Part shown: piece by piece, positions 35,076-46,800 of the stretch | Layout: the number at the start of each line of letters is the position of its first letter | Position numbering within the stretch: position 1 is the stretch's first letter | NCBI GenBank assembly: GCA_019916065.1 | Contig: CM034243.1 | Location: 2,542,001 to 2,606,000, forward strand | DNA: 64,000 bases | From: Vitellaria paradoxa | Lineage: Eukaryota; Streptophyta; Magnoliopsida; Ericales; Sapotaceae | Direction: 5' to 3' | Made by a program: the position numbers and the translations under genes | The notes under the pieces: model-generated | Told to the model about the DNA's origin: nothing | What the model saw: the letters and a program-made list of their open reading frames with translations, nothing else | Database searches by the model: none

Positions 35076-35329
35076 GAAAAATGTTACGTTTACAACATTT
35101 TTTTCCAACATTGTTTAACAACATTAAAAACGACGCCGTTTTAAACCAGTGTATCACATAACCTGAGATTCTTACACCCTCTCTTTGACACCTTTTTTAC
35201 ACTATACTGGTCATAACGGATCATGACCAGTGTATTTTTACATTATACTGGTCATGACCCGTCATGACCAATTTATTTTGGATGTTGTAAAACAATATTG
35301 AAAAAAAGTGTTACAAACGTAGCATTACT
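35076..35329. mobile_element. 254-bp MITE with inverted ends and repeated TGGTCATGAC core
   Basis: The left end (from about 35081, ATGTTACGTTTACAACATTT) matches the reverse complement of the right end (ATGCTACGTTTGTAACACTT) over about 45 bp. It is flanked by CCTCAGAAAAT (35065-35075) and CCTCGGAAAAT (35330-35340), a direct repeat with one mismatch. The centre holds repeated TACTGGTCAT and ATGACCAGT blocks that could pair. Confidence 0.65.
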
Positions 35330-35934
35330 CCTCGGAAAATAGCGAGTTTGATCCTTGTATATATGTGGTCCCACTGGAAAAGGAGAGAAAATGATAATTA
35401 AACTTAAGCCAAAGCCCCTTGAAAAGGAGAAAATGGAAATTAAAACTCAGAAATCCAATCAAGTTCGATGCTTATGTTTGTGCAATGGTCCCCAGAGGAA
35501 TGGAGAAGAAGGACCATTAAACTTCAAAAGCCAAGCAAGAATGATGCTTACATGTGTGTGTATCCCAACAAAATGGCATCTTGCGATCACACAAATTAAC
35601 ACAGAGAAAGTCCAAGAAATTTGAGATTCAAAACTTTGTCCATTATTTCAGGTCCGTTGATTTGTTTTGTTTGGGTCATTTCATCAAATAAATTATCATT
35701 GCATGGTACCTCATTCAGATAGCTCTCTCTTTGTTGCCACAAGTTCTCAACTTGCATAAAATATATAGTCACTCTCTACATACGTAATTGAGACGTGAGT
35801 CGCACATTATAGAACATATAAAATATTCGACGGAGATGCGTCGATGGAGAGCCTGCAATCATTCCCAAATCATCCATAATCAACGTTTCATAACGGACCC
35901 TAGGTTACTAAATTTAAATCCCAGTCACTTATTT

Positions 35935-36226
35935 AGGGTGTAATTAGAGTGACAAAAAGTAAAATAAAACGAGATAAATTACGAACTTAATTGAGATATA
36001 AGTAACTTTTAAAATTTTTTAATATTTTTAACTTTTTTTTAAATTTTTAGTCACTAATCTTAAGGTGCATTAGGGTAAATTAGAATGATAAAAAGTAAAA
36101 TAAAAATAAAATAAAATAATTTATAAATTCGTAATTTATATAATGAAATAAAAAATAATAACTTTTAAAAATTTTCTCAGAATTTTTCAGTGATCTTTTT
36201 AACAGGCCAAACGCGCCGTTAGGGTC
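35935..36226. repeat. Two adjacent MITE-like blocks of the AGTGATAAAAAGTAAAATAA family
   Basis: Two successive AT-rich blocks (about 35935-36060 and 36061-36226) each start with TTAGAGTGACAAAAAGTAAA or TTAGAATGATAAAAAGTAAA type sequence. The second ends in GGCCAAACGCGCCGTTAG. Similar blocks occur at about 16795, 43317, 50805, 51636 and 52370, so this is a multi-copy family. Confidence 0.5.
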
Positions 36227-36242
36227 AAGATAACCTTACCAT

Positions 36243-36801
36243 TCATTTTAAAAATATAATTATTTATTTTTTTAAAGGGTAAATAAATAAATAACCAAAA
36301 AAAATATAAATGCAAAACCCTATTCTCCTATCGGAGGCTTCGCCGGTTGCTTCGCCTCGCGGGCGGCCCCTCATCTAATTCCGGCGGTTGGTTTGTCGTC
36401 TCTGTCGACTTTGCTGTCTCCCATGGCTGCCTCTGCCGAACCAGAGCCGTAGCCAATCTCTCACACAGGCCGTCGGTCGTTTCGGGCTGCCGCTTGAGGT
36501 CCAAGACCGATCCTTCCTTGTGAAGGCCGCTCGTCCGAATCAACCTACACCATCGCGTAACTTCCCGCGGCGATACCGGTCTTCGTGCAGATGTCCATCT
36601 TTGGGGTCTTGGTGCAGTCTTCCCGTCTACTGACTATATCGGTGACCTTTGATTTATTCATCGCCTTCGACGGCGGAGAGGCTAAGTTGCGCCGGCGAGG
36701 GTCCGACACCTATGATCTGACGGCCGTGAAAGAGAGAGAAATGCATTTGGTTTACTGATTTCCCTTTAAAAAAATAAAAAATTATATTTTTAAAGTAAAT
36801 G
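36243..36801. mobile_element. GC-rich island framed by inverted AT-rich repeats (possible gene-capturing element)
   Basis: The left flank (36243-36285) and the reverse complement of the right flank (about 36801-36756) share TTTAAAAATATAATT, then TTTATTTTTTTAAAGGG. Between them lie roughly 450 bp of clearly GC-rich, CpG-containing sequence (about 36325-36740), unlike the surroundings. Frames of 71-81 codons exist but resemble nothing I know. The arrangement resembles transposons that carry host gene fragments, which is inference. No target duplication was found. Confidence 0.45.
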
Positions 36802-37423
36802 ACAGTAGATGTACTGATTTTTGTTAAAAATTTGTAAAGATAATTTATTTTTTACGTGCGATTTACCTCATTTATTTTTTTTATCTCTTATTTCAAACAA
36901 CTAACTCTGATCCAATCTCAGCCCGAGTATCTTTTATTTTGGATAACTCTTGATTCAATTTCAGCTCTATGTCACGAAGAAAAATTAAATTTAAATGATT
37001 TGCGGAGTACGATGAAGATAAGAATTGGTAATCTATTTGCATATTGGAGCAGCTATCCTGGACAAATCAACTGGTTTTTCCTAGTTAGGAAGGCAATTCT
37101 GGTAATTCAAGTCCACGAGCAATCTCAAATGCTTCTCCTTTGGTTAGCTTGTTCAGTCTATTCTTATTGATTATTACAGATTAATTCCTTCTCCCTTTAT
37201 TTAACTTTTTGAAGAGAAAAAATAATAAACCCCCCAAAAAAAATTAATGATTTAAAAAATGAATATTTTAACAATACGGGAGGCAATTGCGTTCCTCAAT
37301 ATCGTATGCATCAAACACAATGTCTTCAAGAGTTCCAAACTCAGCTTGCAAGCCGCAACAACAAGCATTCATCGTCAAAAGAAATTGGAAAATCACGCAC
37401 GAGAAGAACGTCTTTGTAAAATA

Positions 37424-40400
37424 TCAAGAACCAGCTTGAGCTGCAAGCGTCAGTTTGACGCCTTCTCGAAATGGAACAGGAGAAAAGTCGAGTGTTTGGA
37501 TCAGTCTAGTGATATCCATTGATATGTCAGCTGGGGACCTGACACCGCGATCAACCTGCATTTGCCAGGCAGCAAGAGTATCGATCAGTGAGACAAGAAG
37601 TAACAAAGCAAGATTTTCATACTGTTCAATTCGCCACATGTTTTTGCTTCAATCTATATATATATATTTTTTTTTTGGGGGGGGGGGGAGGGGCATACCC
37701 CACGTTCGGTAAAACTATTCCCCTGGAGGTTCCAACCCACCCCACCAGAATTAGGAGCCAATTAACGCCATGGGGGTTCGAATTGGTCTCCAACATGGTT
37801 TTTAATCAGGGTTGCAGTAGTAAGCTCGTTTGGAGCTCCAATTTTTGACAAAAATTTTCATTAGTGTAAGTTTTGGAGTTTTTTGGGTGTTTGAAATGTC
37901 AAGTAACTTTTAAAGTTTATTAGGTATTAGTATATGATTTGACAAAAAATATTGTTAAAAGTTATATAAAAGTGACATGTTGCGAAATTTTATAAGAGAA
38001 AGGTGAGAACTTTTGGAATTTTTTTGAATTTTTTGCAGTTGTGTCTGCCAAAAAAAATTCAAAATCTATTCAAACAAATGGTAAATGGTCCGTTTGAACA
38101 GATTTTGCTAAACCATGGTGCCAAAAAACTTCAATATCCATTTGAACGAATTTTGGCAGATCACAATGAATGTTGTTTTGAACTTTGAGAAGTGCACTAT
38201 TATCTAACTTTTTTTTTTTTTTTGGTTGAACAACATAGTTGCTGGTTTTGTTATATTTTTTTGAAGATAGACATATATATATATATATATATTTTTTTTT
38301 TTTGAAATTGATGAAGGTTAAAAGTTGGAGTTTCCTAGAATTATTTGGTGCTCCAGAAGGGGCCAGTGTAAAGAGCACATTTTGCTCCCACAACATCAAT
38401 TTAGTGATAGACCATGGAGAAGAAGTGAAAGCCGAGAACAACTGATTTCGGGTGATACACGTCGTCCAACAAGAATTATCAGTGTCCAACAGGAAGTCAG
38501 GTCACCATGATTGAGGTATAAGAAATATAGAACATGCCAATGAAATTGAATGTTGGGGGGGGAAAAAAAAAAGGACAAATATTGGAAGAAATACATACCG
38601 ATGATGCCGATACTGGCTTGATCAATGAGGCATCGTATCCTCTAATATGAGCCACAGCCTCAGCCATCTGAACACGAGAGACCCTATCTGGTCCACCAAT
38701 ATTTAGGAGCAACTGCATTTGCTTACCTTCTGCAACAAGGACCGTGACAACAATATTTTATGGTACACGGTGTTGGGCCATTAAGAAAACACTAATAAGA
38801 TAAATGTCACAGAAATGAGAATGATGAGATGGATGTGTGATAATGCAAGAGAAGATTAGATAAGAAATGGATATATCCAAAATAAAGTTGAGATGCCCCC
38901 AATAGAGAGAGAAAAAAAAATTGAGAAATTGTCATTTAAAATAGTTTGGTCATATCCAAGACTTAAAGACGCACCAGTAAAGAAGAGCAATTGGATCAAA
39001 GTAAAAGGGAAAGTTAAACGAGAAGTTCATAATGACTTTTTTCAAATCAACATACATTCGGAACTATTAACTACAGATATCAGAAATATCAAACCTGAGA
39101 TCCATTTATCTGTCAGTTTTAGTATGACAGTGACAACATCCTTAACATAGACAGGGCAACGATACTCATCGTGAAAGAACTCCACTGTATCTCCTCTACG
39201 GAGGACACCATCCATCCACTGCAGGTTTAATTCATTGATCATCAGGAACATGTTCAGTAACTGAAAATTTTAATTTATAAAGGTTGCACTCAGAAATCCC
39301 TCAGAAAAGTTATGTGATCCACTGCACATGCCAAAAGAGCACAAATTCATCTGTATGTTGAGGAATTCATGCAGCTTGCAGAGTTGCACCAACCATAAAA
39401 ACAATAAAAATAAGGGAAAAAATAAATAAATACAGAACACCAATAGAGCGATGGTGAGACATGAATTGTATGTTACCCATCCTAAATATGGCATAAATAT
39501 GCACCAAACAATTCAATCTAGCAATCAGTGGCATGTAGTAGATTTCAGGAACTATACTAAAGAAGCAAACTTTGATTTAGGAAGTATAATGAGTAAGTTT
39601 AAAGGGCAGCCCGGTGCACAAAGCTCCCGCCTTGCGCACAATTTCAAAAAGAAGTCGTAGATACCATGTATTCAAGTTCTAATAGAGTCATTTAGTTACA
39701 AATCTTTTTTCTTTTAATTAATCTTTATCTTCCACTCTTTAACTCATGATTTTTCATTTTAAATTATTTTTTGAAGCACTTCCTGAGGTAGCCATCACGG
39801 TTTATTAGCTGACAAAACTTGCACAAAGGCTGCATATTTATGTACCTGAATTGGGAGGGACTTTGGAACAGGGGAGATAGTCTGTGGTCCGAAGATGATA
39901 CTGCTTCTCAAGATGGCAAAGTTTAAGCAATTTTTGGAAATGAACTGTTCTGCTGCCAGTTTAGATTTCCCATAAACATTCACAGGAACAGTTTCATCCT
40001 CTTCCTTGTAGAAGGACTTCACTCCTTCATAAACTGCAAGTGAGTTACATCAGTCTCAATCTAGCTGCAAGTAGAAATTGAAACTATAGCACACAAACAA
40101 AATAAAGAGTTAAACTAGGGGAAGACAAGATCACGATGTGTTCAATCCAACTGAATACTGAAGTAGAATGGGATGAATAGTGATCTTATGAAAAATGGAA
40201 TATCTATTGAATGTACTCCAAAAGAGTGCACAAAATTTTACAGTTTTAAAACAGAAACATTCAACTAATCCAGTGCTTAACAATAAGTACTAGAAAATGC
40301 TTGAGGCTTAGAGGTTTTGTAAAGCAAGTGTCTGGATCAAGAGTGACCTGTTAATTACTTGTGATGTCATTAGGCAGAGTTTATGGTGAAAAAAACCATG

Positions 40401-42070
40401 TAGCTGACCAAAAGTGATACGGAATCCCAATAGAGCTTATTGAGTATAGTTGCATATGGATATTTCCTCATTTACAACTTATGAATTTAAACCAAATGAC
40501 AAAGGATTTGCTGCTTAAATAATTGTGAAATAAAGATGTTAATAAATATAACCATAGAAAACAGGCTCAGTTCCTTCTTTACATGTTTAGTTGGGGATGG
40601 GCAAATTCCTTCTGGTAGACATTCTCTTCTGGCCCACTACATCATGAGATGCTTTGAAAAATCTAAAGCAGAACAAAATCATTCCTAGCCCAATTACTTC
40701 AACCTTAGCAGTCCAATCTGCAGGAAGTATGGCTCTTAAGTATATACAGATAGCAAGGTAACATGTCCAGTATGCTTTACCTTGATCGGTAGATAGATGA
40801 ATTAGAAGAGTATTGTTGTCTCTGAAGGTCGATAACCATTTTACAAGAGCAAAAGGCACATTTATAGACATGGCAGCTGTAGGATCCAGTTCACAGGCAC
40901 GAGGAACGGAAAGTGCAGCACAATTGACAACCACATCAGGCTGGTAATCAAAATTAATACGCATCAGCACTTACAATTGAGAAAATATATTCCTTTTAAT
41001 ATGAAAATTTGGGGAAATCATGCATGTAATGGTTAAGCCTAATTCCAACACTTGAATCCAAATGTAGAGAGAAACTACAATCAACTGATTCAGATCACTG
41101 TCCTTAAATCGATTATGGAAGAAAGAAACTTCTTTTGTGCAATCAAAATATAGGGCTCAAACTACGGGCTTCTCCGTTGTGGACAATGAAGAGAAAGAAA
41201 TCAAGCCTGTCAAGGCAATTCAAAATTTCTAATAGTGCAAAGTCTAAACAGCTTCTAACCAAACTACAACAAGGATAGATTAGCTAATTCGTTCAAGATG
41301 ATTCCGGAAAACAAAAAATTGTTTCGTCTTAAAAAAAAAACACCCAATTTAGAACCTGCACCTGACTCCTGGCATAGTGGACCAAAGAAGAGGCACATGA
41401 TTAGCATTTGTTAAATAAAGAAAATTTTAAAAGCAACCAACTTTTAAGAGCTCAATACGTTCACTAACTGGTAGAACTAAGACACTTTCTGGAGGCTCAT
41501 GAAAAATGAACTTAAGATTTCATTTCATAGGTGTTCGAACAAACAAGTCATGAGTGTAAGGAGAAATAACCAAAACAATATGAAACCCTACAATGAACCT
41601 GTCTTAAGACTTCAAAATAAAACTATATACAGGTTCAATTTTCTGGGAAAATTCCAAAAAAAAAAAAAAACCTGATTAAGAAAAACTTCGATTAATACTC
41701 CAACCCAGTAATAAAAAACGACCCAAAAAAAAAAATCAAAATAACAAACATTTAAAACATACCCAACATCCAAGATCAAAGGGAAAACAAATAGACGTGT
41801 AATTTGTGTAATTTGGGTTCAGTGATTGAAATCATAGACCTGGCCAAATGCTTGGGTGATGGCTTCGAACCCATGTCCGGAGCGGACATCGACCGGGAAA
41901 GCGAGGGAGTGAGGAGGAATGGCGTCGAGCAGAGGCTGAGGAGGAGGACTGGAATGGTGGGTGAATGCCAGATCGCCAGGGGAAGCTCCGTGGATCTCTG
42001 AAAGGGCTTCCAATAGATGCTGGCCCAAGTATCCTGTTCCTCCAACCACCAACACTCTCTTCCTGCTCAT
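37424..42070 (-). CDS. MAT2B/RmlD-like NAD(P)-binding Rossmann protein
   Basis: Six exons on the minus strand: 42070-41840, 40940-40781, 40033-39846, 39218-39095, 38729-38599 and 37555-37424. They join to 966 nt, or 321 aa plus stop, with GT-AG introns and consistent phases. The protein begins MSRKRVLVVGGTGYLG (cofactor glycine motif at 10-16), and has NCAALSVPRACE, STDQVYEG and the extended-SDR pair Y151GKSK155, then LRSSIIFGP and VYVKDVV. This is the RmlD substrate-binding family, which includes dTDP-4-dehydrorhamnose reductases and the regulatory beta subunit of methionine adenosyltransferase 2. Plant annotations use both names. I cannot tell whether the product is a reductase or a regulatory subunit. 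The methionine at 42070 is preferred to one further upstream because the family N-terminus starts there. Confidence 0.9.
38740..39024 (+). mobile_element. Decayed RTE LINE fragment, antisense in intron 4 of the MAT2B-like gene
   Basis: The plus strand translates, with stops, to a recognisable C-terminal RTE segment. It runs through FYGTRCWAIK, MRMMRWMCDNARED, IRNGYIQNKVEMPPIE and KDAPVKKSNWIKV, which follow the same order as in the LINE at 6501-8320. It fills most of the 365-bp intron between exons 4 and 5 and is old. Confidence 0.8.
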
Positions 42071-43864
42071 CTCTCTCTCCCTCACCTTTGCGGTTACAGT
42101 TCTCGAAATTCTCCGATTAAAAATAAAAATAAAAAAAAAAGGCCTCAGCTCAGACAATTATGTCCGCGGCAAACTAGAGATTTTGGGAACCTTCTTCGTA
42201 TTTGGAGGCTTAGAATTTTGTACTACCATTCCACTTACAAATATCCACTGTTAAAATTAATTTTATTTTAAAATAAAGATTAATATTTTGATTTAATTTG
42301 ATTTAATAAATAAATTTTATATTTAAAATATATTTTCAATTTAAAAATTAAATTAATCTGATTTAAATAAAATACTAAATTTAATCATGTGAATAAAAAG
42401 TAAAAAATATAGTAAATATGATATAAAGAAATAAATATATTAACTTACTTAGATTATTTAAGAAATATATTAACTTACTTAAATTATTTAAGAAGATAAT
42501 AAATTCTTATCAAATCTTATTATTTAGAATTAAATTTCAAATTATATAGAAATTTCAAAAATTAAAAATTCTAACTCATACAATTTTATTTTAGTTCCAA
42601 ACACAAGATTTGATGAAAATTATCATCAAATGAAATTAAATCCTATCAAAATTTAACATAAGTGAGTATAAGAGTCGATTTTTTGGGCAACATTCTCTAA
42701 AATTTTTTTTTTTTTTTTTCACAAGATATTCTTAAAAATTAGCAACACGGGTTGCTAGGCTTGTTTTTAATTTTTTTAGTTGTCAAAAAATAAAAATTTA
42801 AACTCAAAATCTAATAGAAAAATCATATTTCCAGGTTATTTCTTTTACTTTTATAAATATTTTATCAAATTTAAGTTCAAGCAAAACATTTTGTCAAATT
42901 TTATTCTCCTATTAAAATAATTTATTTTAATTTAAATATTTTATGAAATTAATTATTTTAATGAATAATATATTAATAAAATAATTTATTTTATTAAAAA
43001 ATTAAATTTAATTACTATTTAAATAACAATTTATGATAAGAACAATTTTCATCTTAAATCTTGAAAAGAAATTGATAAGTATATATACATATATATATTA
43101 TGTTTGAAAGAAAGGAAATAATAAATGCATTCTTCATTAATTTTCTTCATTCCATAATAACTTTAACAAATTATGAAGCGAAAAAAATTAATAAATAAGT
43201 GCCATTACCCCCACCCTTAAAAGAAAGATAATTATGCCAGCCAACATCCAGGAAAACACAACTGAGAACGATTTAACATTTAGCAAATATGTTAAATAAT
43301 TATTTTATTTCAAAATTGGTGTGTTTAAAGTTGTATAAAATTATATAAAATTATAAAAATAAATATTTTATAATTCGTAAATTCGTACAGTTAATAAAAA
43401 ATTTAAATTTTACTGTCTCGTAACTCGTATTTGTACAAATTTGTAAGATTTTATTTGTCTTTTTTTTTTTAAAGCTAATATCAAATCATGTTAATTTTTG
43501 TGTTTTCAATCAGTAACTCTACGTCCGAATCCACATCGCATTTGTGTTCAACATTACTATCTAATTTTTATTTTTTATTTTAGAAATATCAGAGACAATA
43601 TCATTTTCTTGATGATTACGCCAATCGACATCCACAAAAACACAACAGACAACGATTGATTAACAAAACATACAACCCATGTTCTTTTACACTGCAAAAT
43701 AAATAAATAATGGTCGATCGGACGGCCTTATTTTGCAAAGAAAGTCACGAGCCATCCCAAGATTCCCAAACAGAGGAAGGTACTTACTTCTATAGAACTA
43801 TACACATTAGGTTAGTTTCAGAGCATACAGCTGCACATCTTTTCATAGAGGCTGATACTCCATA
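42071..43864. other. AT-rich spacer between the MAT2B-like gene and the next gene
   Basis: 42071-42240 is the probable leader and promoter of the MAT2B-like gene. 42240-43320 is very AT-rich with no gene. A MITE-like block at about 43317-43460 (GTGTGTTTAAAGTTGTATAAAATTATAT up to TTGTAAGATTTTATTTG) closely resembles 51636-51800. 43680-43864 is probably the 3' UTR of the membrane protein gene. Confidence 0.5.
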
Positions 43865-46800
43865 TTAGCTTACACCTGGGCAAGCTTGGGACCCCCCTAT
43901 AAGCAACTCGATTTTCTGGTCAAGAGGAAGCAAATGTCAATGGAAGTTATTACATAAAAAAAAATATAAATAATAATAATAATAATAATTAAAAAAAAAA
44001 ACCCCCCACTAACTAGTAGAAGCATTCTCATTGGCGCCAACCATGAGGAAATGCTAAAAGTATGGTAATTTTTTCTACAACCAGGATAAAAGATCCTATT
44101 GAAGCTACTGAAGCAACTAATCCCACGCGTATTGCTTGTACACAGGGTTGCAAAAATTGACTTTGTTATGACCAATCAGCATTCGTAATATAGGCTATAT
44201 AGTCTCAGATCGGTAGTATGGGATGCTGGTGTGGATTTTATATACTTTTAGGATTCCTTCCCTCCCTCTAACAGCACGTTTTGCTAGTGAATTCTCCTAG
44301 GCCATGTTTGATTACGGGATAAAGAAGAGGAGACTAGATTATTAGTCCAGTGGCACCCAAAATCCTTTGTTTGATTACGAGATAAAAAAGGAGGGATTGG
44401 ATAGTATATCCCCCAAGATGGGGGATAAGTAATACCATGTGAATATGGCATTACTTATCCCCCATCTTTGGATTTGTTTCTCCCCAAAATCAAAAGGTCC
44501 AAAACTATTTCTTGTACATCTCATGTCAAATCATATCTTTCATCCCACTTTATATCCCACCAATCAAGCACCAAAAAAATAATCCCAGATAAAAAATTAA
44601 TCCCATATTATATCCAATTCTATATATTATCCCATAGTATTACTTATCCCCCAGAGATCTGGCGTTGAATTACATAAACTTCATACGGTTTTCGGTCACC
44701 CTGTGCAGAAAGGAAAAGGTCCATACCTTTACTGATTTGTTAACTTCCTCAAGTTTATGCAGCATCAAATCAGCGGGCAGAATGCCTCTGGGCTCAACAG
44801 AAGCATGGTAAGGGGAACCAGTGATCTGCATGGGAAGAGGCATTTAAAATTGTCATCATCAGTAAAACGTGACATAAAACAAAAAGTTCTCATTAAGTAA
44901 AACTTTTGCCAAATTATAATCTTCCTTGCAAACAAAAATGCTTAATTTAAAGATACAAACTATACATAATATACGATGTAAGGTCTGATTTCTGCACCAC
45001 ATTTGCCTATTTCCATCAAGTTCCGCGGGATTCCAATACATCAGTTTGGAATCAAATGTAACTGGCTGCCTTCTCCAGGAGCAAGCAAGGCAGTTGGCAT
45101 CAGTGGGGGACTACTTGTAAAAACAAGTTCCTACTTCCTACTTGTATCATTCACAAAGTCTATAGCACTCGCCACAAAAGTTTGAATCACTGCAGCACCT
45201 GAATAAGTTGCTCCACTAGACAAGTGCTCCCCAAAAGAGGAAAAGAAAAGGGTGGACTCAAAAAAAAGTACCATCAGCACTTACAAAGTAGTGACAACAC
45301 CTACACCCTTTTTGAGTTTGAGAATAGCCAAGAAAAATATATTTGCAAGCACTGTCAACATCTTATCTTACACAGGCTCAAAAGCATTAATAAATACAAT
45401 ATAACCAAAGACACAAAGTTTAAGAGAAAATGGAATACTGCCGGGATATAAGACAGAAAAGAGAGCCACGTAACCAGAATAAGGTATAAGATTAATGAGA
45501 TAGCAAGCAAAAAGAACATCATCCCCAAATTTGTTCAAGTACATTCATGTTGAACATATGAGTACGAGCAATATCCAAGTGACGGCAAAGCTTGCATTTG
45601 GTAACACCATTTTTTGAGTAGTGTCAGAATAACAAGTTTGATGAATGATTCCATGATCAACATAGAAAGACTGACCATAATCAATATAGAAAGAGTGACC
45701 ATGATCAATATAGAAAGAGTGAATAACAATTAAGAGTGTATTTCTAAATAATTATCTAAGAAGAGAATCTATATAATAAAACACAACGTTTGACATGACA
45801 TTTGTCCTACTTGGCACTCGGCGTGAGGGTAGCGTCTGGGCGGAAAACGTGGTACTAAGAGGGGGTAGGGGTTGTTGGGGAGGGGTTGATTGGACAGTTA
45901 GTTCCCCCCCCCCCCCCAAAGGGGAGGCGAAAGGGGAGGTGCTGGCTTTTTTTTGTTTTTTTTTTAAGGCAAAAACTCCATCTTTTCAACAGCTTATGTT
46001 CAAAATAAAATAAAACACATCCATTGATTTGACATTTGTCCCAGTCATCACTAAACTTTCACCATGTCATCACTTATTATATACTAGAAATTGCCTGTGA
46101 CTAAAGACACAAAAATATAATTTGACCTCTAAACAGCTCAAATGTAAATTTATTACAAATAATCACATTTTTAAAAACTTTTATAACGAATAAATATTCA
46201 ACAAAATATGAAAAAAGTAACAGAGTGTATTTCCATGTAAAGTGATCGGAATGACAACTAAAATGGAGACAAAAGGAAAAATAATCTTAACTATTGAACG
46301 AATTCAACGGTTAAAAATATGTCAAATTTAAATTCTTTAGCTTTATTATTATTATATAAATAACACAAAAAGTGTAAAAGTGTATATATTTAAAAATTTA
46401 AATTTTAAGTACATTAAAATTGCATTTTTAATTTAACTATTTATTCTTTAAGAAAATTTCTAAGAAACTTAAAGTTTAAATTATTTTTTTTTTTAAACTT
46501 AGTTAACTTTGTCTAATATTAATATGTAAATTATTTATTATAAATAATCACATTTAAAAAAATTAAAATATTCAACAAAATATAAGAATAATAACATAAT
46601 GTATTTCAATGTAAAGTGACCGAAAAGACACCTAAAGTGAAGAGGAAAAGAAAAATAATTCTGACCATTAAGTAAATCCAACGGTTAAAAATATGACAAA
46701 TTCAAATTCTTTAACTTCCTTATTATATAAATGATACAAATAGTGTAAAAGTGTATATATTTAAAATTAATTATTTATAAAAGTTTATTTATTTATTTCT

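Larger units (their letters stand above)
34488..37423. other. Spacer between SDR copy E and the MAT2B-like gene
   Basis: Apart from the MITEs and GC-rich island listed separately, I see no gene. The 34488-34620 part is the probable promoter and leader of SDR copy E. 37200-37423 is the probable 3' UTR of the MAT2B-like gene. The open frames at 35355-35624 and 36856-37170 lack any recognisable family or splice context. Confidence 0.45.

Noticed and set aside
36328..36633. 71- and 81-codon frames in the GC-rich island
   Set aside because: GC-rich DNA keeps frames open by chance and both strands are open. No recognisable protein, so I describe only the island.
36856..37170. 104-codon plus-strand frame upstream of the MAT2B-like gene's 3' end
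   Set aside because: Composition looks like random AT-rich reading. It overlaps the probable 3' flank of a real minus-strand gene and shows no domain.
37670..37850. Possible SINE because of GGTTCGAATTGG near 37784
   Set aside because: Only a B-box-like word. No A box at the right distance, no TSD and no clear ends.
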